Shown here: piece by piece, positions 13,511 to 27,840 of the stretch | Numbering within the stretch: position 1 is the stretch's first letter | Layout of the letters: each line of letters begins with the position of its first letter | Assembly (NCBI GenBank): GCA_013398015.1 | Contig: VZRR01010232.1 | Span: forward strand, 153,065 to 217,064 | Source: Oreocharis arfaki | Taxonomy: Eukaryota > Chordata > Aves > Passeriformes > Paramythiidae | Reading direction: 5' to 3' | Length of the DNA: 64,000 nt | The notes under the pieces: model-generated | Told to the model about the DNA's origin: nothing | The model's database searches: none | Seen by the model: only the letters and a program-made list of their open reading frames with translations | Translations under genes and position numbers: made by a program

Positions 13511-16500
13511 ATTGCTCTCAAAAGAAGTACAATAGAACCGAAAATAGAGTTTAAGAGTTGTTAAGAGTTGTTCAGCTGCAAGTGCTTCCTAGTCCATTGA
13601 ATTGTAACTTTCATTGGTAAGACGTAAATGAACAGCTTTTATCCTTCTGCCCTGGCTGCTTGGCAAGGTTTCTTAGCTGTTCATTGTGAAGCTTCTTTCC
13701 ATCACTGATGCTGTCCTCTGTAGTGACACAGGAAAGTCAAAATTCTGGAGTACTTACGTAGTACTTTGTAGGCCCTCATGCTCTGTGTTTTGTGGGTGTA
13801 AATCCTACTGATCACAGGTATCACCCCTGCTTTCACCCAGAAGGGCATCTGGGTGACACAGCCAGACATCCAGGAATACAGGGGAGATCCCCAGTCTTGT
13901 CTGTGTTTTCACACCCGTGGAAGTTGTCTGTAGCTGTTCCCTGCTCCCCTCTGTCAGGTATTTTGTGCTGTGCCTCTGCCCTTACAATGCTTTTGGTCTG
14001 TTGAACTCTCTCAAAAGATGCTGTTTTTTGTAGTTCCAACCAACAAAGTACACAGTGCCACGACCATGATTTCTTTTATAAATGTCTTGTAAATGCCAGC
14101 TCATGTATTTGCCTTGCTCCAGTTCTAACTTGTCACCAGCATCCTGATCTTGAGTTCCACTTCAGTTTTGGGGTTTTGTCCTTCAGCTTGTGTACCCTCA
14201 CTGGATGGTGGGCTTCAGGGGCAGGAGAAGATATTCTTGCTAGCTGGATCACCTTTCCCAACTGGTGCAAGAGATAACTTTGCAGCTGCAGCCTACAATG
14301 CCTTTCCCACAGCTCTCTGACACAGACGAGGACATCAGCAAAAGTCTTTTTCCTGCATATTCAAGGCTCATTGCTTTAAGAAAAGCTCTGAAGCACTTAA
14401 TCCAAAACCTGTGATATAAGCAGATATGATTGGATTCTACATGTCTGCTGTAGAGGTCATTATTTCTGAGGTTAATTAAGTGCTTTCAATGTCATGTTAA
14501 AGGGAGCAGGCATATGCAATATTTATTGATGACATCTCCATCATTACTTATGGGGTGATCCTCTTCTCCAGCACATCAGAAACTCTTTTGCCCTTCCTCT
14601 TTCAGTCTTTCCCCTCTCGTGGTAAATCCCCCTGAATTTTAGTGTCTGGGTTGCTTGCCCACACACACACACAGAAATCTGCAGCATTTTATGCTTAGAG
14701 GCAGTTCATGATCCCCTTCAAGTACCCCTGGCGTATCTTCTCTTGTTGAGCCACGGCACACACAGCTCAAAGTGCCTCCGCCTTTCCACAGAGCAGCCTC
14801 TTGCTTCCTTCCAGCTCTCAAAATAGCCACTACACTCCGGATCCTGTGCTCGCTGCCAGAGCTCCCTGCTGCAAAGGAAACGAGGCCTTTATTCTCTTAA
14901 ATATCATCAAACAATGGGAACCCCTGGATGGAATGTCCAGCTTGTGGGCAGGAGCTGGAGGCAGCACTTGACTTTCTTCCACAGCATTTTTGCACTTGAT
15001 CTTGTCTTGTGTAAATACAAATGTACGTTTGCATATATATTTTTTTTTTCTTGAGAGCTAATTCTAGACTGGCCTCTACTAGTTTATTTAAAAGATTCCT
15101 TTTAATAGTTGAGGTTTTTTTCCTTTATTTAAGAGAACCATGAAAGTGTAAAATCACATCTCCCAGCAGCACCTCTGTCAGATTGTCCTTCATCAGTGAC
15201 TGACTGGGTTCCCAGATCAGCTTAGTTTTTAATTTATTAAAAGTTAGCTTTTAATAACTTAAAATTATTAAGTTATTGTGATTTTTTTTCCTCGCCCACA
15301 AGGTCCTTCACTGCTGCTACTTTACTTGAAGCAAACATTGAATTTATTCTTTGAAGCATAAGTCATCTTAGGAGGGGATGCAATCTATCCCTTTCCGTAT
15401 TACACTTCCCAAATACTTCTCTGTAATTACTGAGGTGGGTCGGGTGAGGTAAGTTCCACCCAGGACTGTATGAACAGGAGATTTACAGGCATGTTTTTAA
15501 GTTGTCCATCGCTGTTGCAGTTCTCTGGAGGATTTAGTGGTGCAGCAGCTGAGGCTGGGGTGTCATCCCAGCAGTAAATCCCACAGTCTTGCAATGCAGA
15601 TCTTGCTGGCAGTGATCCCGAGGCACTGGAGCAGCTGCAGCCAAGAACCTCTGAGTTTGCCCAGAGTCAGCATCTCATGGGCATGCAGCACTGTGAGAAG
15701 TTTGTCTTGCATTTCTCTGGAAACTCCTTGGATTGTGTATTTTTAATGTTTTTGAGACATGAATTTACTCAGTAATCATTTTCTTGATCTCTTATGTTCT
15801 TCTGACTCATTACTGGTGTATACCATGGGTTATTGTAAGTAAGAGATATAAGAGCACCTTGGCTGTCTCTCTCTCTTCAGGCCATCAGTCCTACGCATAA
15901 ATCTGGTCAAAAATAATTTCCGTGTCAGTCTAAGCAGACCACCTGCCCTTTTTTTTTAACATAAAGCATCTTCCACTTTAAAAAAAAATCTTGAGAACAA
16001 AGTGAAGCAGGTTCTGAGCCAGGTCTCGGGAGGTTTCAGCATTGTAAGATCATGTCTATACCTGGTGTAAATGGTCAAGGATGCATCTGTTCGGGTGGGG
16101 TTTGAGTAGCACTTCGTCTTCTGCTTGTGCAGAAATTTTTCACAGCACTTTAGAGGCTCAGACCTGTCCTTTAAATGGCCTTGGCCTCTGGGTTTTGCAG
16201 CTTTGGGTGATGGCACCGGTGTGTCAACCTTATTTAAAGGTATTCCTGGGGTCAGGTTATTTGAAGAATCAGTAATTATTGTATGTGCAGGCAGATTGCA
16301 CCCGATTTTATGTGCAGGAGATTTACATGTGCCTGGTCCAGGGAAAGGTGGGAAATGTCTTTCCCACACACGAAGTATTCACCATGTGAATCTTTATAAC
16401 TTTCTCAGTAAGCTGGTGAAAGAAATATGTCATCAGCACCCCCAGCTCGAGGTGACATGTTTTAGGGCCCTCTGTTTGGTGTGAGAAAAGCAGCTTCAGA

Positions 16501-17680
16501 GGGCTGGATTAGCCCTGCTCTTCAACATCCCCTGACTTTGATACCACTGCTGCTTTTTGGTGCCCATGCTAAAGTTACAGGAGTTTACCTTGAGGAAGCA
16601 GGGAACCAAATGCTGATATCGTATTGCAATAACAGCACTGCTGTTATCTGTCAGCACTTACACTGAACAGAGGCTCTTTTAGCTAAAGTATGGCTCTGGC
16701 AGGGCTGCTAATTCACTGGCATTGTGTGAACTATGACAGACCACAGGGCTGGTTTGTAGTTTTTTCCAGTGACTGAAGTCTAATGTCTACAGTAAAAATT
16801 AAAAATAGTTAACCCACTTTTATGGCCTAGTATTTGAGGGGTGAAACGGGAGTGAATTGGGGAAAGACTGAAGGGAAAAGTGGTTAAACTGAACCAAATT
16901 GATTGAATTTTATTATTACTGTTCTACTATTTATAATGGTTGTCATCAACCAAAAATACTCTGGGTATCCCCTGTACACATAAACATAAACTCCTACACA
17001 TGGCATAAACTCCTTCTAACTTTTTTTTTTTGTTTGTGATAGAAAGGTAGCTGCAGCTCAAGTGTAATAAAAATTTTAGATACTGGAGCTGGGCGCAAGC
17101 AAGGAGATATAGGAAAAATTCAGATTTTCACTACTTTAAGGAAAAAAAAAATATTAAAAAGTCAGACCTGGGGCCAAAATTAAATTACAGAAAACTGAGC
17201 ATTCAAACCTGCCTCTGGACTATTCTTAATTCTGTTTTGTGATGTTGTTTTTCAGTGGTGTTATCTCCTTCTTTTCTTATTAAAAGTCTGGGAAAAGAAA
17301 CCAAAACACTCTCTCTGGGATTTTAACCCATTCACGGGAGAAAATGCCAAACGCACTTTCCCAAACTACTCTAAATTTCTGTGATGCATTATATCTCAGT
17401 ATCAGGGAGCTAGATTGTAAACGAAGATGCAAGATGAAAAATTGATATGCTGTGCTTCGCTGTGCAGAACACACAGACCTGAGGAAAAGTGACTGGGAAC
17501 ACTTGCTGAAGCGAGCAATGAGTAATTTAAGGCTGGTTTGGGCAGTCCTGCCTTCTGATTCGATGATTATGTGGGTGCCTCCTCAGCTATTTGCTGTTCT
17601 GAGCTGAATATTTACTGTATTGATAACAGCAAACCCTGGTGGTGCTGGAGCTCCGGCAGCCACAGCAAGTTCACAAAAAT

Positions 17681-17714
17681 GACATTATTATTACTAGTAT
17701 TATTATTATTATAA
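17681..17714. repeat. ATT trinucleotide microsatellite
   Basis: ATTATTATTACTAGTATTAT and further ATTATT units, interrupted once, in the upstream intron. Confidence 0.8.
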
Positions 17715-18550
17715 TGTTCCTGTTATTATGGCACTGCCTGGAGAATTTCAGTCAACAGGTTCTGAGTGCTTGAGGTTTATTCTCTGCATCACATTGCTTT
17801 TCTTGGACCTTTTCTGCAGTTCAGGAGGAAGACATATATATGTATTTTCTAGTAAAGTAAATAATTTTCCATGCTTTTAGTTTTGGTGTTTGTTTGTTTG
17901 TTTTGTAAACTGTTGAATTGCTTAGCATCCCATAAATGCAAAATGCATGTCTGATTTGGCTTCCATTTTAAATCAGTAAGAACATTGAATCCAGAGAGAA
18001 CAAATTTGGGATTTTTTTTTTTTTTTTGTTAATTAGGATGTTTGACAACTCAAGAGGTTATGTTTAGAAGAGAGTTAGATGGCTGTATCTGGTGTTTAAT
18101 TTCTCCTCTGCAGAATAAATTTCCTGTTGTAAAAATGCCACAAAAGGTAGCTACTGCTGTTTATTGACTAAAGAGCCAAGTAAAATCCAGCTGTGAACAT
18201 GTGGGTAATAGGAGGTTTTCCCCATGCCTATATTTGATTTCCATGCTCAGCCTCGTGTTGGTAAATATCAGTGTAAGTTTCAATTATTCTTTTGTGAATA
18301 AGGTACCTGACATGATCGGGGGTTGTGTGTGAAAAGGTCTGCAGGGAAAAAAAAACCCAACCGAAAAATAATCTTCAAGCCAAGTTTTAAAATGTTGGAA
18401 AATTAAAGAAATTATTCTTTATTTTAGCCTAAGTTTTTCCAAGTTTGGAATTTTCCATTTTAAAATAGGAGTTTTGATAGGAAGAGTCAACTAGAACAGG
18501 GAAAACAATTAACTTTGACCTTCTGAAGTTTCTAAAGGGACATTTCATAA

Positions 18551-18791
18551 ATCATGGAATCACAGAATCGTGGAAAGGTTTGGGTTGGAAGGGAGCTTAG
18601 AGATCTTATTCCATCCCCTGCCATGACCAGGGACACCTTTCACTATCCCAGGTTGGTCCAAGCTTTGTTCACCCTGGCCTTGGACACTTCCAGGGATGGG
18701 CAGCCACAGCTGCTCTGGCAACCCGTGCCAGTGTCCCACCACCCTCACAGGGGACAGTTTTTTCCCAGTACCTAATCTAAACCTACTTTCT
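18551..18791 (-). mobile_element. CR1 LINE 3' fragment
   Basis: The plus strand begins ATCATGGAATCACAGAATCG, then GGTTTGGGTTGGAAGGGA, a CCATCCCCTGCCATG segment, and CTTGGACACTTCCAGGGATG. These are hallmark pieces of a CR1 3' end in reverse complement. It is truncated at the 5' side near 18790. It looks less diverged than the other copies in the window, so it is probably younger. No coding capacity remains. Confidence 0.92.
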
Positions 18792-19135
18792 CTACCTTTT
18801 GATTATTTACTTTTCCATATGAAATTTCATTTTCTCTATATTTTTATTTTAGTGGCAAATTACTAAGTAGGTCTTGTTACCAGGAGTTGCAGGAGAAGTT
18901 GCAGATAGAGAAAGAGAGAAGGGTGTGAAATGTGCAGAGAGAACCTCGCAGAAGCAAACAGAGCAGTGCAGGGAGTGCAGTGTCAGCCTTGGTGACCTCT
19001 GGGCTCACTGGCTTTGGTACCTCTTGATATGCCAAGTTTTCATCAGAGCTAAAATACCCATCAGAGGTTGTTTGGGACAACTGTTTCTGTAGCATCACCA
19101 GGCTGACAGCAGAGCTGGGCCTGCGGCGTGCTCAA

Positions 19136-19226
19136 GTATGTGAGTAGTACCTTTGTCTCCATCAGTACTGCTTGCCTATTTAAATTTATGCACATATTTA
19201 GTACTCTGCTGAATTGGTGTGCCATA
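19136..19226. repeat. Ancient palindromic repeat, partial copy
   Basis: GTGAGTAGTACCTTTGTCTC is followed by TTTAAATTTATGCACATATT, then TAGTACTCTGCTGAATTGGTG. The order and words resemble a sauropsid palindromic repeat whose copies read GTGAGTAGTCCCATTGAAGT ... TTAAAGTTATGCACATGCTT ... TGCTGAATCGGG. It is strongly diverged and non-coding. Confidence 0.5.
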
Positions 19227-22200
19227 CAGAATGGGCATGCAGTCCTTTTATCTGATGGAAAGTTGCTAATTATTGCCCTGGCCCGTGTATTTCAGTTTTA
19301 CTAATTTTACAAACCCACGTATACTTACTGCTGTGTTTCATCCGGGAGTCTGAAGTTGCCCTTTTTCTATCAAATACCTATTCTGTTTATACCACAGAAA
19401 AGGTGTGTTTTGTCAGGTTTTTTTTGCCCTAGCCAGGTCTGAGCTGTATAACCAGCACTCACTCTCTGGATAGCCACTGGTCTGGCTGACCTTGGCACCA
19501 TGACAGCTGTCATATTTTCACATGGAGGAACTGTTCTTGAACAACTTCTCCAATGTATCAGGAACAAACAAGCTTTTCTTCAGCATCAGGAATGCAGCAG
19601 GTCTTCTTTCCAACTATTTTTTTCTCCTTCCACAGACATATTTATTGTGGCAATGGCAAGAAAATCCTACTGCTAAGCCTTCGTGTTTGAGTTCCTTTAA
19701 ATTTCCTTCTGGGGAGTGACAGAAGAGCCAACGTAGATCATGTCAGAGCTTGCTTTCTTTAACTCTTCAGCTATTTTTAATAAACATGAGTATTAATTTG
19801 TAGTGGCAAGAAAAGCAGGGAGGCAAAATCCTCTTACATCTTCATTACTTGTATTTCCATTTCTGCCGTGTGTTTAATTTAAACGCCTGTGGTAGTGGCG
19901 AAGACCAGGATGCTGCTGGGGAGGGTGCTGCACAAACCCAAAGGATTTGGTGTGTGATGGACAATAAGGCCAGCAGAGAGTGGCAGGGAGCATTTTAAAC
20001 GAGTGAAGTGACCTCCAGTTGGTTGTGTGCTCACCAGATCCATCAGGATGGAAGGGGCAGGAGTGAGGATGGAGCTGGCTTCAGGAGTTGGAAGTAGCAG
20101 TAGGAACCAGGCCTGGGGTAGAGTTCCTCCCCAGGAGAGAGTGGAGGATAATGGTGAGAGCACAGTCCTACTGGCACCAACAACTTTTTGGAAATGCAGC
20201 AGTTTTGTTAGAAAAAGAACCCAACAATATCTCCAAAAAAGGAATCTCTATTGAATTGTGAGAAAAGGAGAGAACATTCCCAGAACAGCCAGTAACATAT
20301 TTTTTAGGGCTTTTGCCTGGCAGACAGAAGTTCACATTAGTTTGGGGCCTGGTTCAGCCTAGGGGTTTGTATTTAAGCAGAGGGTGTATTTCTACATTGG
20401 ACCTTGCAGTTACTCAGGGATTTGTAGTAGTGCATGCATGGCATGGATTAGCTGCTCAGCAACTTCATTCCTTCAGCAGTTTTTGCAGCCTGCCCTGAGC
20501 TGCATCTTAGGACACCTAAATATAATCTAAAATCAACTGGTTTTCCCCCAAACTTCCCTTCCTTACACTCCAGCCATGTGTCTGTGGGATGACGGGTGAT
20601 GCATGGAATTCTCTGGTTTGATACCAATGCGAGTCAGTAAATCCAAGTACTTTGTAAAAAGTTTGCATTTCTGGACCTGAGCTGACTCTCATGGAGCGGG
20701 ATTGTATTTCTCTGCTCCACATGCACAAATGCTCTTCACACCAGGGATGGTAGTAGTCAGAAAGGGAGTCAGAAAATATGTTTTGGTTGATTCATGCAAA
20801 GAAAAAAAACCTTCAATGGTAGTAATAAGTATAATTGATGACTGAGTCCTGTGTGGCAGAAGAGTGGGTGTTCAGCAGTCACATAAGTTTGGAGAGAGAG
20901 TTGAAGATTTTATTCACACTCCTGTGTTTTGCACATTTTTTTTTTTTCATCTTGGAAATGAATTTCAGACCCCAGTAGTGAGTATTAATGCTATATATCC
21001 TCTGTGGTTAGCATTAATGGTACACAGTCCTGCCAAATGCGGGGAAAGTTAGAATTGAAAAAAAAAAAACCCAACCCACTGTAAAGAAGTTCGATGTGAA
21101 CAAATGGGGATGGAAGTTTATGCTTACAAAGAGCTCAGCTCTGCTGGCACTTCTCCTGGACCAGTCCTGTCAATCCAAATCTGAAATATTTGCAGAGTGA
21201 AGTGTTGCTAATGAGCAATGCTGGCAGGACCAGGCTTGAGGTGATGAAGGCACCTGAACAAGCAGTTTAAAGCAGGAACCAAGAGCCTGGGCGGAGCCCC
21301 ACGAATCAAACTGCTCTGCTCTACCCTTGTCTTAATCTGTTCTCATCCTCCTTCCTGCCAAGGTGAGGGGTTCCATCAGCCAGGGTGTGTGGTGCCAGCC
21401 TAGGAGCTGCTCAGCTCTTGCCTGGATGAGTGTGGGATTCTTCATATGGCCAGGGGGGACTCCAGCCCTGATGTGTTCCAAAACAAAGTGCAGCCCTATA
21501 GTTTGTTTTGTCTTTCAGTGGAATTAAAATACGGCACTTGGCAGAATGTGTTCTGTAAACTGGTGACTTTTTTTGTTTAAAATGCAGTGAGCAGACTTGG
21601 CTGTGTAAGCTTTGCGTTCCTCTGAAAATGCTGTTATTTTTGCAAGTTAATTTTTTTCTGGAGTTGGTTTAATTCAAACGAAGTTCTGTTTGCTTGCTTG
21701 CTTGCCTGAGGTGTTTTGGTAGGTTTAAACAGATGAGCTTCATTTCTTCTGCAGTTTATTTTGGTGAAACTTCTGTAGCCTTTGGGGGTTATAGCACAGT
21801 GCAAATGGAGTTAGACTGCGAAACTTTGGGTTAGAGTTTTGCAGACCCCCAAAAGCCAATTCTTGTGTTTCAGAGTGATTTTCCAAGCCTTTGAGTTGAC
21901 ATGTGCTTTGTAAGGGGAGGGAAGGCTAAGGGGAGGGAAGTGTTTCTCCAGAGAGCTTCACAAAGAGCTTTCCATCTTTTTGAGAGGCTCTTGAATCAGC
22001 CCACTACCCTCATTGCCCATTGCTCGTGTGCTATGCAAAGCCAAAATGGGAATTTTTTTGGCTATTTTTGACTATTCCATGTCTCAGCTCTCCTCAGGGC
22101 TGGGGTGTTGCTCTGGGGCTGTGGCAGACCGGGTGGGCAGCTGCTGGACTCGGCCCTCGGCGAAGCCGCCAAAATCCCGCAGTAAGCCCAGGGCAGCGCC

Positions 22201-22860
22201 AGCTTCTCCCCGAAGAGTGAGTGGCTCTGAGAGGTTTTGCCACATAAGGGCCTGTTTGAGGCTGTAGGCACCAGCTGACAGGGATGTCTTTGCCTCCCAA
22301 CAGATGGCCAGGCTTTTTATTTCAGCGAGCAATCTCGTGTGGAGGGGTGGTCTCCGAATCCTGCCAGCGTTTCACGAGACAGGGCCAGCTTAGGGCGAGA
22401 GGGATCTGATGCTGGTGCCCTTCATAGCTCGTGAGCTAAATGACAAGCTGTTGACAGGAAAGCCATCATCTGAAGTGTAAGATCCTGAACTCTCCCCACT
22501 TTTCGTTTTTCTTTGGCAGAATTAATGCCCTATTTGCTTGTCTCTCAAAATCCATTCTGGCACGAGTACAAACCCTCGCCTGGTGGCAAGCAGTTGTCTG
22601 GATCCGAGATGCCAAGATTTGTGCTGACAGCTCCTTCTACACAGTCTGAGTCAGGCTGTCACAGCTGGCCATTAGCGGCTTAAAAAGACACACGCGTGCA
22701 ACAAATAGCAGCACCTTTCCATTATTGAATATCAGAACCTGCTTGATTGAGAAATGCAATGACTTGCACTGCTCTTTACTTTAAACAAACACTGTCTGCA
22801 AACCTCTGTTCTACTGCAGTGGCTGTTTATTTTATGTTGATTGCTTGCTCTTATTTAGAA

Positions 22861-22926
22861 GCTCAGGTCTAGAAGAGACTTCCTGGGCCAGGAGATCTAG
22901 TCCTTGATAATCCCAAGCATCACATT
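22861..22926 (-). mobile_element. Possible very old CR1/L3-like fragment
   Basis: The segment GGTCTAGAAGAGACTTCCTG followed by GGCCAGGAGATCTAGTCC resembles the conserved 3' block of CR1/L3-type LINEs, seen in reverse complement. The match is short and diverged, so this is a weak call. Confidence 0.35.
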
Positions 22927-24242
22927 TGATAATCCTCCTCATTACATTGCATTTCTTTAATGAAAACTGTCCCTCACAGTTTCAGTTTGTCTTTGCAGCC
23001 ATTTGCCTTGTATGATTTTTCTTGACGTGGAGGAACAACAAGCAGCAAAACTTGCCTTGTTGAGGGGCAGCATCACAGCTAGAGCAGGGCAAAGAATGCT
23101 GCTCATCAAAAAGGGATTTTCTGAAGCTGTTTACCCTGCAGTGTTGCCTTTCTTGGTGACAGTCTGTGCAAATTCTGCTGACATAGTGTTCAGTTTGCAT
23201 GCTGAAAGAGGGCAGCTTGCAAAAGTTAACATTCATATTTAAAGTAAAACAGGATCAAACTGTTCCCCACCCCACTCCTGTATATGGGAACAGGGCAGAG
23301 GAACTTCTGCTTAGTCACTGATGGTTATTGCATGTGTAATGCTGCCCTGTCTGGTTACACTGGGCTTTAAACTTGCTGTAGGATTAAACTTTGCACAGCT
23401 GATCTTTAGTAGACCTTAGTCTGCGGTTTATTTTGGACAAAAGGCTGATAAACTTTGGCTTTCAGGGAGGAAGCCTGGAATCTAAGACCCACTATTATTC
23501 ATTGACTTGTCTTTATGAGTTTACAGTCCACTGATGCATAACACTGAAGGAAATATTTTCAGTGAAATGTTTGCTTTTTTCTCTGGCTTTGTAAAAGGCA
23601 ATGTCTTTTCTTAGAGATATATGTCAGGGTCATATAGCTCCTTCAGTGACCTGTGTATGGTCAGGAAATAGGCTGCATCAAAAATATTTCATTTTTCCAT
23701 GAAGTCATTCTTTTGACCAAGACTTCCCCCCTTCTCCTCTCAGGGATTTGGGCTCCACTAACCACTATTTGAGCATTAATTTTATGCACAAACTGTGCGG
23801 GAGATTTCAACTGTATGGAACATTTTCAGTATTTTTGTATTAAATCAAAACTTGCAAGTGACAATGAACTTGTAAAACAAAACCCCATTTATGCACAAGG
23901 GAATTTTCATGTCTGGCATTTTTCTGTCCCTTTTTTTGCTGTGCTGAAAGACATGTCTCTTCCTCATTGCTCTGGATGGCTCAGCGAGCCTGGCGTGACA
24001 GAGGGACTCACTCTGCAGACTTTAATGGCTCTGACACAACAGATCTATGAAATTAGTGTTTAAATTTTCAGGATGTGCTCACCTGTTTTGCTAGATTGGG
24101 CCTCTGCAAGCTCCACTCTCTCTTTGGGTGGGGAGGGGGGTGATTTGTCTGAGTTAGGAATACTGATGTAGATACGTCTTTGCTGGAGCAAATGTGCAGA
24201 TGTTGTATTTATACATACTACACCCTGTTTATAAGACATTAA

Positions 24243-24371
<129 letters not shown>

Positions 24372-24984
24372 TAAAAATCAGCAGCTGTTAGGGACAGAAG
24401 TACTTTGACCCAAACTAACCTAGTAATTCACTGGAAGATGCTAAAAACATAAGGTCACAAAATATTGCCTGAGGACTTCTTGTCACAGCAGAATTGGCAG
24501 GAAGTAGTTGGGTTTTCTTGCTCTGGAAGAGAGCACTCTTGAAGATAATGTCATCTCCACCGGAAGGGAAAGCATGAAAAGGAAAAATCAGAATGACCTG
24601 ACTGTTGTTTTCAGTTATGGGGCTCCTCTGCTCTGAGATATTCCTCTCTGCATGGGGAACTATTTCTTTTCATGCAGACACAGAGTGAGCACCTTGTTTA
24701 TTGGCTGGGGCAGAGGAAGGTGTAAGAGCAATTAATAAAATCAGGCCTGTGACTACAGTTGTTACTCCTGAGCAGTGGTAAAGACTCATAAATGTGCATC
24801 GATGGGGTGAAGATACCATTGGGTGTATCTGTCTTGGGATGTTTTAGGCTGGTATTTCCCCACTGTTGCAGCTTGTGGCACTGAGGCTTGGGAGCTGAAA
24901 TATCAACACAGTTGCAGATGGCCAAGGGCATTTTTTTGTGCTCCACCTATGCCATGACTCGTTTTGGGATGAAGAACATCACTG

Positions 24985-24994
24985 TCCCTTGGGA
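24985..24994. promoter_or_regulatory. Perfect EBF consensus palindrome TCCCTTGGGA
   Basis: TCCCTTGGGA matches the EBF core TCCCNNGGGA exactly and lies 638 bases after the donor of the first exon, inside EBF1's own intron. Autoregulation of EBF1 is established in mouse, but a single such site is expected by chance somewhere in a window of this size, so function is only a possibility. Confidence 0.3.
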
Positions 24995-25904
24995 AGGTGG
25001 TCTGTACATGCACATCCCCAGTGCAGGCAGCAGAGTGGAATGGTGGCAATGCTGAGAAGTAGTTGCTCCAGCCCTTTTATTGAAGACGTGGTCCTTTGAC
25101 TGTGGCAGTAATGCTTTGCCTGAGTATGTGCTGAATAAAAATGAGTAGAGAGTCAAAGGACCTTCTCTTTTGGTAGGAGGAGTGAATATAGCCCAGGGAG
25201 GAAACATGGAGTATCTGTCAGTGGGGCTTTGCCTCAAGGTTCTGAGGAAGAAACAAAACATTTGTCTCATAGACCACATGGGTCTCTGGAGAAAGACAGC
25301 TCCAAAATATATCTGCTTTCTGTAGTCGCTCATGATCTTGTTTGCTTCTTTTCCAGCACTGTTGCACTTCAATTAAAGTGTTGAATGTTATGTAAGTGAC
25401 AATATTATTTATATGTAGAATGTCTTTTGTTGAACTGCTTAATTGCAGCAGTGCTGGAAGGCAGAAGGGTGCTATTTGCCTCTAAGCAGAGAAGTGCAGA
25501 AGTGAGGAGATGTGGCCATAGGGATTAAATTAATCAGTGTAAAAGCCAACATTAGCAAGGCAGAGCCCTTGGCTTCTCACCCCACACTCCTCCCTCTGTC
25601 ACGTTTCTCCTGTGATTCCAGAGGGCATTATCACGGAAGGAGAAGGTGGGAAAAGGACTCTCACCAGCACGGGGATTTAGTCCGAGCTGTCACCCCTGGG
25701 GCCTGTCAGAGCTTGCTTCACAACATGTTCGCTCTGCTGGGGCTGTGCTCGCCCAGGCTTGAGGCTGATTTTCATATGGAAATGCCTGTGCGTGTTCCCT
25801 CAGAACAGCAATCAGGAGCTGTGTCGGCAGGGAGGTAGGACATAGGAAAGGTTGTTGATCTCTTGACTTGTAAAGACATTCTGTCATACAAACCCAGCTT
25901 CACA

Positions 25905-26085
25905 GCAGTTGAGCTTTCCGTGTGTAAACAGAGACTGCTTAATTACACAGGTCATGTCAATTAGCGTGACCTCAGCATTTTCAAGAAATTAATCACTTTC
26001 AGCCGAGCGAGCCACTCCTACTCTCATACAGGGTGGCATTGAAGCTCGCAGCGTTCTCTTCAGTGCCCAGGCTTATTGTCTTACA
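25905..26085. promoter_or_regulatory. Candidate conserved regulatory block
   Basis: It contains CTTAATTACACAGGTCATGTC, then TCAATTAGCGTGACC, a nuclear-receptor-like half-site pair (AGGTCA and TGACCT) and GAAATTAATCAC. No repeat signature is present. The call rests on site density alone. Confidence 0.3.
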
Positions 26086-27840
26086 ATAGCTGCTTTTGTT
26101 TCTTCCCTTTTCTTTTTTATTAATTTGGAACTTGTTGGTCTTTTAGCAATAGACTTCTTAAAATAAAACAGCTGGCCTCTACGGAGTCCAAGCTTCATTT
26201 ATCATTTCTTAGGGTGAAAATGACCAAGTGTACATGTAGTATCTCAATGATATGGTGCTCCTGGGTGTTTGAGGCAGTGTTGTGTAGGAACCAAGTGAAA
26301 TCTGTGCCCCTGTGTTTGCTATCAGCTGCCTTTGAATTGTTGCCAGTGGCTTACAAGGTCTCCAGTGGTGATGTCAGAGTTCTGGTTAAAAACCATAAGA
26401 ATAAGGTACTTCCAGATACTTTTAAATGGTACCGTACTCAGTTTACACACACACAGATGGAGACATTCCCTTCCTTCATTCCGCTGCTTGTGCTGGGCTT
26501 TGAAGCTGCCAAGAGATATGTCCAGCTTTTGGTCTGTCATTCATCAGTCCCCAAAAGTTGCTGGAAGTTCTTAGAACACAGATTGTGGTTTTGATGGGAG
26601 AATCAGTGAAAGGTCAAGGACATGAGTCTTGCGCTATCTAAGGACCAGCCCTGTGGAAAATTTCCTTTCTTAGTAGATTTTAGAGCTGGTGTGGGTTTTT
26701 TATCCTGCAGTAGGGAATTGTCTGATTATCATCTGATACAAGAGATGTTAAGAAGGTACAGAGGGCAGGCAGCGTGTGTGTTGATTCAGGCAACCTGTGT
26801 GTGAAACTTCTTTCAGGCTCACAATCAAAAATGAATTAAGAAGTTTTATCCTGAACTTCATTTGCCAGTGTAGGAATGTGATAAGTCTAACATAAAAGCT
26901 GTTGTGGGCCTGGAAGGAAATAAATTTCTCTGCATGTCTGAGATGTCCAGGCACATGACAACTGGAGCAGTGTGGAGTGCCAACAGTGTGTGTGCTGGAG
27001 CAGTGCTGGCCGTGGCTGCGTTGGTTGTGTCTCTATTAGCACAAGGAGACAGTCAGGGAGGAGAAGTCAAGTACTACACAGCACTTCAGCTGTGCTTCAC
27101 ACTCCCTGCTCGTCCTTGAGAAAATCATTTCATCTCCGTGTTTCATCAGCCCAATTGCACAAGACATTTGGTGCTGTTGTGTATTATCACCTTTGCCCAG
27201 TGTTGCCTTTTTATTCCAGAAACCCCACGGAGCAGATGCTCAGTCTGGTTTTGAATTCTTCATCCCAATAAGTCATCATTCTTGATGGGATGGGCTGTAG
27301 TCCCCCAGTTAGTGGTAATAATAATACTACTACTACGTAGATGGTGTAAATAGTGAACTCTGCCCAGATTTGATTTTTCAGAACTAAAAACTCATTTATA
27401 CAACCTAAACAGTTTTGTATGTTATTGTAATTAATGAAACCCAGGTGCCTATCTTGTTCTTGTTTAAGCACAACTGCTTGTAAACTGACATATGTCAAGT
27501 TTTAATTTAGAGGAAACTTTTCAGGCTGTGTCACTGAATAAAACCCCAAAGATTCACTTATTATGAAAACCTTGAAAGTCACTTAGAGATTGCCATGCTG
27601 TTTGATTCTGTTACCACAGCCTCTCCTGCAGCAGAGGCTGCTCGTTTGCCTCCATGGGATGCTGCCACTCATGTTTGAATTGAAGCCACTTGTGTCTTAT
27701 TGCAAATTTGCATAAGAGACAGAGATGATGCTTCATGAATCCCAGATAATGGAATTTGGACATGCAAGGCTCCATCCCTAGAGAAGGGAAAGGCAAAAAA
27801 AAAAACAAAAAAAAGACTGAAAAATAGCAGTGAGAGCTGT

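Noticed and set aside
18554..18775. Open frames inside the CR1 fragment as genes
   Set aside because: They translate the CR1 3' end, which does not code for the LINE proteins.
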